A stretch of DNA of 64,000 bases from Phaeovibrio sulfidiphilus (GCF_014861485.1 NZ_JACZHT010000001.1:620001-684000); one strand, 5' to 3'; positions 42,573 to 51,414 are shown, counted from the stretch's first letter. The notes: generated by a model not told the origin, from the sequence alone. A program made the numbers and translations.

Positions 42573-43241
42573 ATGCCCTCCCCCACGCCCCTGCTCGTCG
42601 TCTCGCGCAGCAAGCCGGTCGCGGATGTCCTGTGCTCGACCCTGGGCGCGCTGGACCGGCCCCTGAGGATCGAGGCCGCCGAAACCACCCGTGACGCCAC
42701 ACAGAACGGCGATCTGGCCCGGTTCCGGGCCATTGTCCTGTACTGCGGCCGGGAGGCCCCGGACGACCAGCCCGGCGACATTCTGGCCACAGGATACGGG
42801 GGCACTTTGGTGTGTCTGGACGACCGCCCGGAGGCGGAGCATCCCGCGCAGGTCCGGCACCTGCCCCTTCCCGTGTCGCTGGCGGCCCTGGAAAGCAGCC
42901 TTTTCGCGCCTCCGACGGCACCGGAAGAGGCCACCGCCCTGCCTCTGGCCGGCGGGCGCTTCCTGTTCAATGCGAAATCCGGCGTTATCTATCGCGCCAA
43001 CGGCGAGGCGGGCCCTCCGCTGACCGAAAAGGAAACGGCTCTCCTTCTGTGCCTCTACAATAGCGCGAGTCACAGTGCGCGGCGGGATGATCTCCTGTCG
43101 GCGGTATGGGGCTATGGAAACGAGATCGAGACCCACACCCTCGAGACCTATATTTATCGTCTGCGCCAGAAATTTCCCCTCCGTGAGGGCGAGACGGCCC
43201 CTCTCCTGACCCGGGCAGGTGGCTACGCACTGGAGGCCTGA
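42573..43241 (+). CDS. Orphan OmpR-type winged-helix regulator with degenerate receiver
   Basis: The C-terminal ~95 residues are a Trans_reg_C winged helix: FLFNAKSGVIYRANGEAGPPLTEKETALLLCLYNSA, DDLLSAVWGYGNEIETHTLETYIYRLRQKFP and LLTRAGGYALEA. The first ~110 residues occupy the place of a receiver domain (LLVVSRSKPVADVLCSTLG..) but lack the acidic pair, the phospho-Asp after strand 3 and the later Lys. It is probably not phosphorylated, and no kinase gene is near. Orphans of this kind occur across Rhodospirillales. Targets are unknown. It is divergent from ribA. Confidence 0.82.
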   Translation: MPSPTPLLVVSRSKPVADVLCSTLGALDRPLRIEAAETTRDATQNGDLARFRAIVLYCGREAPDDQPGDILATGYGGTLVCLDDRPEAEHPAQVRHLPLPVSLAALESSLFAPPTAPEEATALPLAGGRFLFNAKSGVIYRANGEAGPPLTEKETALLLCLYNSASHSARRDDLLSAVWGYGNEIETHTLETYIYRLRQKFPLREGETAPLLTRAGGYALEA

Positions 43242-44174
43242 GCCCCCGAGACAGAGACTCCCCAGGCTGGCGGACGGGCCAAAAGCCCCCGACAGGCCCG
43301 GACAAAACCCTTAAAATTCATTACATTATTCAAAACTATTGCCGGATAGTAGATACGGTGCCACACTGAACCGGTGGACAATGGGTCGTCTACTAGTTTT
43401 TGGATGAGCCTGAAACGGGCGGTAACCTGAAAAGCCCCACCGGAGCACTCGGGTTCTCCGGTCCGGACGCAGCGGAAAAACACCCGAAAACGCAATACGC
43501 GAACACGGGTGAAGATTTTCCCCACTCGCGGGAAACCCCGATAAAAGGGGCGGGGTCGCCTTTTACGATTAGGCGAAAAAACCGAGAAGCCACTCACGCA
43601 ATGCGGGCGCGCCCATTCACGAACACCTCATGTGGATGTTTCGCATGGCGTAACACGCCTTATATTGAGTTTGATCCGCGCCGATTTTTTGTCGCATAAC
43701 GTTAGTCTCGCCGGAAAAACACAAATACACCGAAAACGTCCGGGTCTTTTTGCGCGTAGTGTGACCGAGCGCGATCAACTAAAACGACACGCTCGCCGAG
43801 GTTGACTCGGGAAAAGGGAGAGCGGGTCTTCCCGTAAACCGGGATCTTTTGCGGCTTGGCCCCACTGTAACGCGACTCGACCCGGCCGACGCCAGACCCG
43901 GGACACGAAAATCAGCCCCGCATTCCAAAAATTCCCCCAACAGGACTCCATCTGGGCCGTCAAAACCACGGGCCCCGGCAAAACAGGACGCGGAAAATCC
44001 CCGTCGCGCCGCCGAAAACCCCACCAAAAGGCGAGATCAGAGCCCCGGGCACACGATAAACGGACCAGGCGGGTTTAATCCGGGTCGTCGACGTTTCTCC
44101 ACTATGGTATTCTTGCCGACGCAAGGCCGAAGTGTTCGGCCCGATCCCCCTGAAAATACATACGAGCTTGAACT
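43242..44174. other. AT-richer spacer between the orphan regulator and purH (0.93 kb)
   Basis: This stretch is much less GC-rich than the rest and no gene is supported; a 99-codon frame at 43400-43699 has no ribosome site or recognisable content. A-tracts of 4-6 bases recur every 13-34 bases, especially at 43905-44035. A repeated pair, GGAAAAACAC followed by CCGAAAACG(C/T), occurs at about 43472 and 43707. Hairpins include CCGAG/CTCGG (43796-43810) and CGAGCG/CGCTCG near 43765-43795. The region may be intrinsically curved. It ends in the purH leader. Confidence 0.6.
44112..44141 (+). promoter_or_regulatory. Tandem hairpins in the purH leader
   Basis: CTTGC-CGAC-GCAAG (44112-44125) and GGCCGAA-GTG-TTCGGCC (44125-44141) are two perfect adjacent stems sharing one base. 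The second ends 33 bases before the GTG start of purH. TATGGT/TATTCT boxes lie just before at 44103-44113. They could act as an attenuator or translational control element. Confidence 0.5.
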
Positions 44175-45755
44175 GTGCCACACCTGATCCCTATCCGCCG
44201 TGCCCTTATCAGCGTTTCCGACAAGACCGGACTTGTCGAATTTGCCCGCTTTCTTCAGAAGAGCGGGGTCGAGATCCTGTCCACCGGCGGAAGCGCGAAA
44301 GCGCTTGTTGATGCCGATATCGCCGTGACCGAGGTCTCGGACTTCACCGGCTTTCCCGAGCTTCTCGACGGACGGGTGAAGACCCTGCACCCGCGGATCC
44401 ACGGCGGCATTCTGGGCGTCCGGGACAACCCGGCCCACCAGAAAGCCATGGAGGAGCACGACATCCCCCCCATCGACCTGGTGGTGGTGAACCTCTATCC
44501 GTTTGAGTCCACCGTGGCCGGAGGCGCCGAGTTCGCCACCTGCATCGAGAACATCGACATCGGCGGACCGTCCCTGATCCGGGGCGCGGCGAAGAACCAC
44601 GCGTTCGTGACGGTCGTCGTCGACCCGGAGGACTACGCCCCGGTGATGGACGCCATGAAGGACAACAACGGCGCCACGCCCCTGGCCCTGCGCCGCCAGC
44701 TTGCCTCCACCGCCTTCGCCCGCTGCGGAGCCTACGACGGCGCCATCGCAACCTGGTTCCAGGACCAGATCAACGAGCAGACCCCACGCTACTGCGTCTT
44801 CGGCGGCCGCCTGCGCCAGCCCCTGCGCTACGGCGAGAACGGCCACCAGCACGCCGGCTTCTACGTGAGCGGCCTGGGTCGGCCCGGCGTCGGCTCGGCC
44901 CGCCAGCTCCAGGGCAAGGAACTGTCCTACAACAATATCAATGACACGGATTCCGCCTTCGATCTGGTGTGCGAGTTCTCAAAACCCGCCGTCGCCATCA
45001 TCAAGCACGCGAACCCGTGTGGCGTGGCCAGTTCGGACTCCATCGTCGACGCCTATAAGGCAGCCTTCGCCTGCGATCCCGTCAGCGCCTTCGGGGGCAT
45101 CATCGCCCTCAACCGCCCCATTGACGGCCCGACCGCCGAGGCCATCACCTCGATCTTCACCGAGGTGGTCATCGCCCCCGGCGCCGACGAGGACGCCCTG
45201 CGCATCTTCGAGACCAAGAAGAACCTGCGCCTTCTGCTGACCGATGCCCTGGGCGACGCCCGTGCGGCGGAGCGGACCGTCCGCTCGGTGGCCGGCGGTT
45301 TCCTGATGCAGGACCGGGACGCCCTAGTGGTCGACGAGCGCGACCTGAAGGTCGTCACCCGCCGCGCGCCCACGGACCAGGAGATGGAAGACCTTCTCTT
45401 TGCCTTCACCGTTTGCAAGCACGTGAAGTCCAACGCCATCGTTTACGCGAAGGACGGAGCGACCGTCGGCATCGGCGCCGGGCAGACCAGCCGCGTTGAC
45501 AGCGCCCGGATCGCCTCGTGGAAAGCCGAGGAGGCCGCCACCGCCGCCGGACTGACCGCGCCGCGCACCCACGGCTCGGTGGTCGCGTCGGACGCGTTCT
45601 TCCCCTTCGCCGACGGCCTGGTGGCCACCGTGAAAGCCGGAGCCGTTGCGGTCATCCAGCCGGGCGGATCCGTCCGGGATGACGAGGTCATCAAGGCCGC
45701 CGACGATGCGGGCATCGCCATGGTCTTCACGGGCGTGCGCCACTTCCTGCACTAG
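44175..45755 (+). CDS. purH: Bifunctional AICAR transformylase/IMP cyclohydrolase
   Basis: PurH performs the last two steps of IMP synthesis. The N-terminal MGS-like IMP cyclohydrolase domain shows [37 protein letters not shown] and [15 protein letters not shown]. The C-terminal transformylase domain shows [29 protein letters not shown] and [12 protein letters not shown] with the catalytic Lys-His, then [18 protein letters not shown] and FFPFADGL. The 526 residues are full length. The GTG start at 44175 is the only one fitting the N-terminus. The gene is followed by an exceptionally strong terminator. Confidence 0.97.
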   Translation: MPHLIPIRRALISVSDKTGLVEFARFLQKSGVEILSTGGSAKALVDADIAVTEVSDFTGFPELLDGRVKTLHPRIHGGILGVRDNPAHQKAMEEHDIPPIDLVVVNLYPFESTVAGGAEFATCIENIDIGGPSLIRGAAKNHAFVTVVVDPEDYAPVMDAMKDNNGATPLALRRQLASTAFARCGAYDGAIATWFQDQINEQTPRYCVFGGRLRQPLRYGENGHQHAGFYVSGLGRPGVGSARQLQGKELSYNNINDTDSAFDLVCEFSKPAVAIIKHANPCGVASSDSIVDAYKAAFACDPVSAFGGIIALNRPIDGPTAEAITSIFTEVVIAPGADEDALRIFETKKNLRLLLTDALGDARAAERTVRSVAGGFLMQDRDALVVDERDLKVVTRRAPTDQEMEDLLFAFTVCKHVKSNAIVYAKDGATVGIGAGQTSRVDSARIASWKAEEAATAAGLTAPRTHGSVVASDAFFPFADGLVATVKAGAVAVIQPGGSVRDDEVIKAADDAGIAMVFTGVRHFLH

Positions 45756-45784
45756 GCCGGACGCCAGCACACCACCGGTTCAGG

Positions 45785-45819
45785 CCGGAGCCGACAGATC
45801 TGTCGGCTCCGGTTTTTTT
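45785..45819 (+). terminator. Very strong intrinsic terminator of purH
   Basis: A perfect 28-base palindrome (CCGGAGCCGACAGA and its complement, 45785-45812) is followed at once by seven T (45813-45819). It lies 29 bases after the purH stop. The 250 bases beyond it, up to the HIT gene end, hold nothing I can support. Confidence 0.92.
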
Positions 45820-46069
45820 ATGCCATCAGCGTTTTGGGGGGCAGGTGGAGGGCCCGTCCAGCTTTCGGACACGGTCCTTCCGGCGCGTTCGGGCGAGATC
45901 CCGTCAGCACGTTCAGGGACGTAATCGCTGTCGGCGGCGGGCTCCATGAACAGCCCGAACCCGGACATGACGGCCCGCCCCCACGCAAACGCGGGGGGCG
46001 CCAAACTCGTCAGCCCCACGCCCCCACAGGACCGCCGGACACGGCCGAAGCCGCGCCGGAACGCGTGGA

Positions 46070-46441
46070 TCAGTCGGCCAGAGGCGTGACGATCTTCGTG
46101 CCCAGCCGGGCACCGGCCAGGATGTGGACGTGGAAGTGGGGGACTTCCTGCATGGAGTCCGGCCCCGCGTTGGCAATGGTGCGGTAGCCGGTTTCGGACA
46201 CCCCGAGGGTTTTGGCGACGGTCTGGACGGCCCGGAAGAACCCGGCCACCTCCGCATCGGAGCCCCGCTCGGCGAAATCCCGCCAGCAGGTGTAGGGGCC
46301 CTTCGGAATCACCAGCGCATGAACCGGCGCCTGCGGGTGAATGTCGTGGAAGGCAAAGGCCCAGTCGTCTTCATAGATCTTTTTGGCCGGAATCTCGCCG
46401 CGAAGGATCCGGGCAAAAATATTGTTGGTGTCGTAGCTCAT
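46070..46441 (-). CDS. HIT-family nucleotide-binding protein (HinT-like)
   Basis: The 123-residue protein begins NIFARILRGEIPAKKIYEDDWAFAFHDIHPQAPVHALVIPKG and ends with the histidine triad HFHVHILAG (H-x-H-x-H). It matches HinT-type purine nucleotide phosphoramidases, which hydrolyse AMP-linked substrates. ATG 46441 is preceded by GGGAGGA. Its position after hisE is common in alphaproteobacteria. Confidence 0.93.
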   Translation of the reverse strand: MSYDTNNIFARILRGEIPAKKIYEDDWAFAFHDIHPQAPVHALVIPKGPYTCWRDFAERGSDAEVAGFFRAVQTVAKTLGVSETGYRTIANAGPDSMQEVPHFHVHILAGARLGTKIVTPLAD

Positions 46442-46539
46442 CAGCACATCCTCCCGTGTTGCACGTGCCCTGCCGCCGGAGGCGCCCGGAAAAAGACCCC
46501 GGGCGGCCGCTGCAGCACAGGCCCGTCCGTCCGGAACGC

Positions 46540-46887
46540 TCAGCGCCCGGCGTCGGGCCGGGATGCCTTTTCCTCGAGCCCGGACATTCCGAAGCGCGCC
46601 TCGAGCTCGGCCCAGACGCGCTGCGGGTCCACGCCCACATCGGCCCACAGAACGGTCAGATGATAGAGAAGATCCGCACTTTCCGAAACCACCTCGTCGG
46701 GGCCCTGGGCAAGAGCGGCAGAGGCGACCTCGAAGGCCTCCTCCCCCATCTTGTTGGTGATCTTGACCCGCCCCTTAGAAAAGAGGCGAGCCGTGTAGGA
46801 GGTGCTGTCATCGGCCCCCTTGCGGGACAGGACAACAGAGTGCAGCCTGTCCAGCACGTGGGGAAGCCCGGAGGACCGCTCCGTCAT
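46540..46887 (-). CDS. hisE: Phosphoribosyl-ATP diphosphatase
   Basis: HisE hydrolyses PR-ATP to PR-AMP, the second step of histidine synthesis. The 115-residue all-helical MazG-like protein shows [33 protein letters not shown] and [18 protein letters not shown], with the acidic metal ligands EExxE and ExxDLLYH. It starts at ATG 46887, overlapping the hisF stop by four bases. Confidence 0.95.
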   Translation of the reverse strand: MTERSSGLPHVLDRLHSVVLSRKGADDSTSYTARLFSKGRVKITNKMGEEAFEVASAALAQGPDEVVSESADLLYHLTVLWADVGVDPQRVWAELEARFGMSGLEEKASRPDAGR

Positions 46888-47660
46888 GCGGAGGCTCCGC
46901 GGATCGGGTTCACGGGAATGCCGGCGCGGGCCATGTATTCCTTCGCCTCGGCGATGGAGATCTCACCGAAGTGGAAGACCGAGGCCGCGAGAACCGCACT
47001 GGCGTGTCCGTCCCGCACACCCTCGACCAGGTGCTCCAGCGTGCCCACGCCGCCCGAGGCGGTGACCGGAATGCCAACCGCGTCGGCAACCGCTCGGGTC
47101 AGGGGAATGTCGAAGCCGTCCTTGGTGCCGTCCCGGTCCATGGAGGTCACAAGCAGCTCGCCCGCCCCCAGGGCCTCCATGCGACGGGCCCACTCGACCG
47201 CGTCCAGGCCGGTGCCCTTGTGGCCACCGTGGGTGATCACCTCGAAGGTGCCGTCACCCCTGGCGCGGCCGTCGATGGCGACAATGACACGCTCGCGTCC
47301 GAACTCGGCCGCCGCCTCGCCCACAAAGTCGGGATTGAGAACGGCCGTCGTGTTGATGGAGATCTTGTCCGCGCCGGAATCAAACAGCCGGCGAATGTCG
47401 TCCAGGGTGCGAATGCCCCCGCCCACGGTCAGCGGAACGGTGCACTGCTTGGCCGTTCGGGCGACCACATCGAAGAGGGTGTCGCGGTTTTCGGAGCTGG
47501 CGGTGATGTCAAGAAACACCAGCTCGTCGGCTCCACCCTCGGCGTAGGCACGGGCGTGCTCGGCCGGGTCTCCCGCATCGCGGAAGTCCACGAAATTGAT
47601 CCCTTTGACAACCCGCCCGTCCTTCATGTCCAGACAGGGAATGATCCTTACCGTCTGCAT
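46884..47660 (-). CDS. hisF: Imidazole glycerol phosphate synthase, cyclase subunit HisF
   Basis: HisF is the TIM-barrel synthase subunit that uses ammonia from HisH to form IGP and AICAR. The 258-residue protein has the phosphate-binding repeats and catalytic Asp residues: [19 protein letters not shown] (Asp near residue 11), [31 protein letters not shown] and [13 protein letters not shown] (second Asp near 130). ATG 47660 starts the [11 protein letters not shown] consensus; a longer upstream reading runs into hisA. Without HisH it could only use free ammonia. Confidence 0.96.
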   Translation of the reverse strand: MQTVRIIPCLDMKDGRVVKGINFVDFRDAGDPAEHARAYAEGGADELVFLDITASSENRDTLFDVVARTAKQCTVPLTVGGGIRTLDDIRRLFDSGADKISINTTAVLNPDFVGEAAAEFGRERVIVAIDGRARGDGTFEVITHGGHKGTGLDAVEWARRMEALGAGELLVTSMDRDGTKDGFDIPLTRAVADAVGIPVTASGGVGTLEHLVEGVRDGHASAVLAASVFHFGEISIAEAKEYMARAGIPVNPIRGASA

Positions 47661-47673
47661 CGTCTGTTGTCCT

Positions 47674-48396
47674 CTATTTGAGAATCCCGAGGGCAGCCCC
47701 GAGATCAAGAGTGCCGTCATACAGGGCACGACCGCTGATGACCCCGACAATCCCGGAGCCCTCGGCCGACTTGACCGCCCGGATATCCGAAAGGTCAGTC
47801 ACGCCGCCCGAAACGATCACCGGCGTCGTGATCCCCTCGGCGAGGGTCCGCGACGCGTCGATGTTGACGCCCTGCATGGCGCCGTCGCGCTCGATGTCCG
47901 TATGGATGATGGCGCTCACGCCCGCATCCTCGAACAGGAGGGCCAGGTCATGGGCCGTGACGTTGGACGTTTCCGCCCAACCCTCGACCGCCACCTTGCC
48001 CCCACGCGCATCAATGCCCACCGCGATCCGGCCCGGCCAGGCCTGGCAGGCCTCCTTGACAAAGGCCGGATCCCGAAGGGCAACTGTTCCGAGTATCACA
48101 CGCCGGACGCCCAGTCCGATCCAGCGCTCGATGGTTTTCATGGTCCGGATCCCGCCGCCCAGCTGAACCGGGATCTCCACCTCGGCCAGGATGGACCGCA
48201 CGGCATCCTCGTTCACCGGCGTCCCGGTAAAGGCTCCGTTCAGGTCCACCACATGAAGCCACTCACACCCGGCGTCGACAAACTGCCGGGCCTGTTGCGC
48301 AGGGTCATCACCAAACACCGTTACGTTGTTGATGTCGCCCCGCAAAAGGCGGACGCACTGCCCGTCTTTCAGGTCAATTGCTGGAAACAGAATCAT
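47674..48396 (-). CDS. hisA: ProFAR isomerase HisA
   Basis: HisA isomerises ProFAR to PRFAR in histidine synthesis. The 240-residue TIM barrel shows [21 protein letters not shown] (catalytic Asp8), [42 protein letters not shown] and [17 protein letters not shown] (catalytic Asp near 130). ATG 48396 matches the family N-terminus; the GTG at 48417 is an alternative. hisF follows closely. Upstream, where hisH is expected, there is only spacer. Confidence 0.96.
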   Translation of the reverse strand: MILFPAIDLKDGQCVRLLRGDINNVTVFGDDPAQQARQFVDAGCEWLHVVDLNGAFTGTPVNEDAVRSILAEVEIPVQLGGGIRTMKTIERWIGLGVRRVILGTVALRDPAFVKEACQAWPGRIAVGIDARGGKVAVEGWAETSNVTAHDLALLFEDAGVSAIIHTDIERDGAMQGVNIDASRTLAEGITTPVIVSGGVTDLSDIRAVKSAEGSGIVGVISGRALYDGTLDLGAALGILK

Positions 48397-48718
48397 GGTT
48401 CTCGTCTTCTCATCCACCTGGTGCCGCCCCTGCCGGGCTTTTTCGACGAATGCCGAAACTACACTAAACTGGAGCGTTTGCCGCCAAAACGTGAGGGGGA
48501 AAATCTATTATTACCATTTTCTCACTGCATCACGCTCCGCACTCCCGCGCCGCGGGAGGGACCGGAGCCGAGAACCTCGACCGCCTCACGGCCGGGGCCG
48601 CACTGTTTCCAGCCGGGATTTCCCAATGATACCGGGACGCATCGCCCCCTCACACGCTCACACTCACTCCGGTCCTGCCGGAGACCGCGGACCTTATCAC
48701 TTTAGGGGGAGCATGGGA

Positions 48719-48916
48719 ATGCACCGTTTCGCGACGGAACGCCTGTGTTTCCCCGGGACTGCGGACCCGGCGCACGGGCAGCGCAACGCAAAGAAGAATT
48801 TTCTTCTTGACCTTGAGGCCCTTCCAACCCATTTGAAGGACACAACGGATGCGAGTTACGGTCTACCATCACGGGTATCGTTGCAAACGATAAAGACTGC
48901 CCGCCAGACGCGATAA
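48719..48916 (+). CDS. Possible small protein (65 residues), unknown function
   Basis: ATG 48719 is preceded at seven bases by AGGGGGAG, one of the better ribosome sites in the window. The frame encodes MHRFATERLCFPGTADPA.. ending ..TIKTARQTR, with no recognisable domain or membrane segment. Codon third positions are less GC-biased than in known genes, which argues for caution. A terminator-like A/T-rich hairpin follows at 48960. It runs opposite to the his genes. It could equally be a decayed fragment or chance. Confidence 0.28.
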   Translation: MHRFATERLCFPGTADPAHGQRNAKKNFLLDLEALPTHLKDTTDASYGLPSRVSLQTIKTARQTR

Positions 48917-48959
48917 ATCGCTACCGTATTTCGCCACTGAGCTCCCGGTCGGCGGGTGA

Positions 48960-48988
48960 AAAAAGAACACGCGATAAGCGCTCTTTTT
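48960..48988. terminator. A/T-rich hairpin, terminator-like on both strands
   Basis: AAAAAGA (48960-48966) pairs with TCTTTTT (48982-48988), with CGC/GCG inside the loop. U-rich ends are available on both strands. On the plus strand it would end a transcript of the small ORF. On the minus strand it would follow hisB. Confidence 0.4.
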
Positions 48989-49310
48989 CGCTTCGGAAAC
49001 CGGACGGACCACGTTATGAAGATTGATCACAATGCCTGAAGGTTATCGCGTTCTCCCCGCTCTGCCCCGACCGGGACACTCCGGAAACGGGCAGCCGCAT
49101 GCGGCGGAGCGACGCGTGCAGCATCTCCCGCCGGTCGTCCGTGCCGGCGACAGGGGTTATTCCTTGCGAGATCAAGAGTTCGGTGCCACAAAACGGGCCG
49201 GACACAACGGGTGGGGCCTCCGCCCGGGACAGCGCTGCACCGGTGACACACCGGCCCGAGGGCGCGCAACGCGGACAATCCGCGCTGCGCTGTGGACAGG
49301 GTCCGGGTGG

Positions 49311-49928
49311 TCAGGACGCGAGGGGCTGGATGCCCTTGCTGTGAAGAGCGCCCTTGGTCGAGGGCACGCTGTCCGCCGCGCGCTCATCCACGGTCCAGGC
49401 CTGACGGAGGGCTCGCGCAAGAGCCTTGAAGCTGGCCTCGACGATATGATGGTTGTTTTCGCCGTAGAGGGAAGAAACATGAAGAGTTAGACCGGCCGTC
49501 TGGGAAAAGGCCTGAAACCACTCGCGAAACAGCTCGGTATCCATCCTGCCGACTGTGGGGCGCGTGAACCGGACATCCCAGACCAGATAGGGTCGGTTGG
49601 AAAAGTCCAGAGCGACGCGACACAAGGCTTCATCCATGGGAATCAAGGCAGAGCCGTACCGGTAAATACCCTTGCGAACTCCGAGTGCCTCGGAAACGGC
49701 CTGGCCGATCGCAAGGCCCACGTCCTCGGTGGTGTGGTGATCGTCGATGTGAATATCGCCCTTCGCCCGAACCCGAAGGTCCATGAGGCTGTGACGGGAA
49801 AGCTGTTCCAGCATGTGGTCCAGAAAACCAACGCCGGTAGCAATGTCGTAGCTCCCATTTCCGTCGAGATCGAGGGTGACCTCTACGAAGGTTTCTCTTG
49901 TTTCACGAGTAATCGTGGATTTTCTCAC
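49311..49928 (-). CDS. hisB: Imidazoleglycerol-phosphate dehydratase
   Basis: HisB dehydrates IGP to imidazole acetol phosphate. The 205-residue monofunctional form has both Mn-binding histidine clusters: [39 protein letters not shown] and its pseudo-repeat [32 protein letters not shown] 49928 has GGAG eight bases before it and starts [15 protein letters not shown] 49934 is possible. The N-terminal codons contain a partial parS-like word, TGTTTCACGAGT. The next gene on this strand should be hisH but is not found. Confidence 0.96.
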   Translation of the reverse strand: MRKSTITRETRETFVEVTLDLDGNGSYDIATGVGFLDHMLEQLSRHSLMDLRVRAKGDIHIDDHHTTEDVGLAIGQAVSEALGVRKGIYRYGSALIPMDEALCRVALDFSNRPYLVWDVRFTRPTVGRMDTELFREWFQAFSQTAGLTLHVSSLYGENNHHIVEASFKALARALRQAWTVDERAADSVPSTKGALHSKGIQPLAS

Positions 49929-50064
49929 CGGCAATACTCCACCTTTTCCCCGGTATGCGGAACATTACCGTCGAACAACTCCGGGGAAGATTTATCAACC
50001 GATCTCTGAATTTATCCCTCAGGTGTCAAAAGACTGGAAACGACGTCTATGACACTGTAGGGTA

Positions 50065-50079
50065 ACCCCGAATCGGGGT
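50065..50079. promoter_or_regulatory. Perfect palindrome upstream of the XRE regulator
   Basis: ACCCCGA-A-TCGGGGT is a perfect 15-bp palindrome 80 bases before the XRE gene and about 135 bases from hisB. XRE dimers bind such symmetrical sites, so it may be an autoregulatory operator. It could also fold as a hairpin. Confidence 0.45.
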
Positions 50080-50160
50080 GCGTAAACAGGATCAACTTCC
50101 GTCCCTCTGACAGCGAACATCACGTCAGGAGGACATAGAAACAGATCATGGGGCAAGAAC

Positions 50161-50610
50161 GTGAAAAGGTCAAAGAGTGAAGAGACGGGACCCGATCCCG
50201 TAGACGTACATGTCGGCTGTCGACTCCGGTTACGCCGCACCCTTCTGAATCTCTCCCAGGAACAGCTCGCAAACTCGGTTGGCGTGACCTTCCAGCAGAT
50301 CCAGAAGTATGAGCGTGGTTCCAACAGGATCAGCGCAAGCCGCCTGTATGATATCTCGAAGGTGCTGGGTGTCCCCGTATCCTTCTTTTTCGAGGATATC
50401 GGCCAAGATATCATCGACAGCAGGAAGCTCAAGGTCTCCCCGGCAGACTCTGTCGCCCTCCTTGAGGAAGCTCCGGTCCCGGCTTACGAGCGGGATCCGT
50501 TTCAGAAAAGTGAAACTCTCGAGCTCATCCGCGCGTACTGGCGACTGCAAAACAGCGCTGTCCGCCAGAACGCCCTTGCACTGCTCAAGAGCCTGACCAG
50601 CCGGGAATAA
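50161..50610 (+). CDS. XRE-family helix-turn-helix regulator
   Basis: The 149-residue protein has an HTH_3 domain at about residues 15-75: VGCRLRLRRTLLNLSQEQLANSVGVTFQQIQKYERGSNRISASRLYDISKVLGVPVSFFFEDI. Homologues of this size and pattern are abundant in alphaproteobacteria. The C-terminal part (LELIRAYWRLQNSAVRQNALALLKSL) is helical, perhaps for dimer formation. The start is GTG 50161. A good AGGAGG lies 28 bases upstream, nearer to a short overlapping frame (ATG 50148, ten codons ending at 50180) that could be a coupled leader. Confidence 0.88.
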   Translation: MKRSKSEETGPDPVDVHVGCRLRLRRTLLNLSQEQLANSVGVTFQQIQKYERGSNRISASRLYDISKVLGVPVSFFFEDIGQDIIDSRKLKVSPADSVALLEEAPVPAYERDPFQKSETLELIRAYWRLQNSAVRQNALALLKSLTSRE

Positions 50611-50618
50611 ACCTCTCC

Positions 50619-50677
50619 TCCCGGGAGCCCGCCACACAGCGGGGGGTTCCCGGGACAGGGCCCCTGAAGCCCTGTCC
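50619..50677 (+). terminator. Overlapping strong hairpins after the XRE gene
   Basis: TCCCGGGA (50619-50626) pairs with TCCCGGGA (50648-50655), extended inside by GCCCGC/GCGGGG-type pairs. GGACAGGG (50653-50660) pairs with CCCTGTCC (50670-50677). The two share three bases, so they are alternatives. Neither has a U-tract. Confidence 0.55.
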
Positions 50678-50832
50678 AGGACACCGACACTCTCCCGTCC
50701 GGCCCCCCTCCTCCAAGGGGGGCCGACGTTGCTTTCGGGCCCTGCAATCAGGAAAAGCCCTTTCTTTCCTCGTCCATCCCCCATAAATGAGTAATCCGTG
50801 CCACGCTCATCCGGCACGTTCCTTTTCCGGGG

Positions 50833-51414
50833 ATGTCTCTCATGAATGAACATGCTCACTCCGCAACGTCCTGGCACGGCACCACCATTCTGGCGGTGCG
50901 CCGCAAGGGATCGGTTGTCATCGCCGGCGATGGCCAGGTCACGCTTGGCAACACGGTGATCAAGGGCACGGCCCGCAAGGTGCGCCCGCTCGCCGGAGGC
51001 ACCGTTATCGCCGGATTTGCCGGCGCGACGGCCGACGCCTTCACCCTGTTCGAGCGCCTCGAGGAAAAACTCGAGCGCTTCCCCGGGCAGCTGACCCGGG
51101 CCTGCGTCGAGCTGACCAAGGACTGGCGCACGGACCGGTACCTCCGCCGCCTCGAGGCCATGATGGCCGTTGCGGACCGGGACATCTCCCTTGTGCTCAG
51201 CGGCAACGGCGACGTGCTCGAGCCCGATGACGGCCTGATCGGCATCGGCTCCGGCGGCGCCTACGCCCTGTCCGCAGCCCGTGCTCTGGCGGGGCTCGAA
51301 AACGACATGGACCCGGAGGACATCGCCCGCAGGGCCATGGCCATCGCCGCCGACATCTGCATCTACACAAACCACAACGTGACGGTGGAGCGCCTCGACG
51401 CCGACACCCCGTAA
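50833..51414 (+). CDS. hslV: ATP-dependent protease peptidase subunit HslV
   Basis: HslV is the threonine protease ring of the HslVU complex. The mature N-terminal Thr appears in [38 protein letters not shown] (Thr at GTTI), so a propeptide of about 16 residues is removed. [38 protein letters not shown] and [16 protein letters not shown] are standard. ATG 50833 or 50842 may start it. hslU follows after 55 bases with its own ribosome site. Confidence 0.96.
   Translation: MSLMNEHAHSATSWHGTTILAVRRKGSVVIAGDGQVTLGNTVIKGTARKVRPLAGGTVIAGFAGATADAFTLFERLEEKLERFPGQLTRACVELTKDWRTDRYLRRLEAMMAVADRDISLVLSGNGDVLEPDDGLIGIGSGGAYALSAARALAGLENDMDPEDIARRAMAIAADICIYTNHNVTVERLDADTP

Larger units (their letters stand above)
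48397..49310. other. Spacer in place of hisH, rich in inverted repeats
   Basis: About 0.9 kb lies between hisA and hisB, the usual position of hisH, and neither the GICxGMQ nor the GLGW motif of HisH can be read in any frame on either strand. The DNA is less GC-rich than the coding regions. It holds AAGAAGAA/TTCTTCTT (48791-48808), TATCGTT-GCA-AACGATA (48876-48892), GCGAT/ATCGC (48910-48921) and AAAAAGA/TCTTTTT (48960-48988). A possible small plus-strand ORF is listed separately. A 63-codon minus-strand frame at 49014-49205 is the only other frame of note and is not recognised. Confidence 0.7.

Noticed and set aside
43400-43699. 99-codon plus-strand frame
   Set aside because: No ribosome site, no recognisable content, mixed codon use, in an AT-richer non-coding stretch.
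43800-43900. Cobalamin-riboswitch-like words (GGGA.., GGCCCCACTGTAACG.., GACGCCAGACC)
   Set aside because: The core CCCGCxACTG box is not intact, the order of helices does not fit the consensus, and the downstream gene is purH, not a B12 gene.
49014-49205. 63-codon minus-strand frame in the hisH gap as a remnant of hisH
   Set aside because: It shows none of the HisH motifs and no ribosome site; kept only as a remark in the spacer entry.
49023-49490. 155-codon plus-strand frame entering hisB from the gap
   Set aside because: Its second half is antisense to hisB and the first half lacks family features.
49990-50025. TTATCAACC and TTATCCCTC as DnaA boxes marking oriC
   Set aside because: Each differs from TTATCCACA at two or more positions and there are only two; a similar single TTATCAACC lies at 53727. 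Not enough for an origin call.
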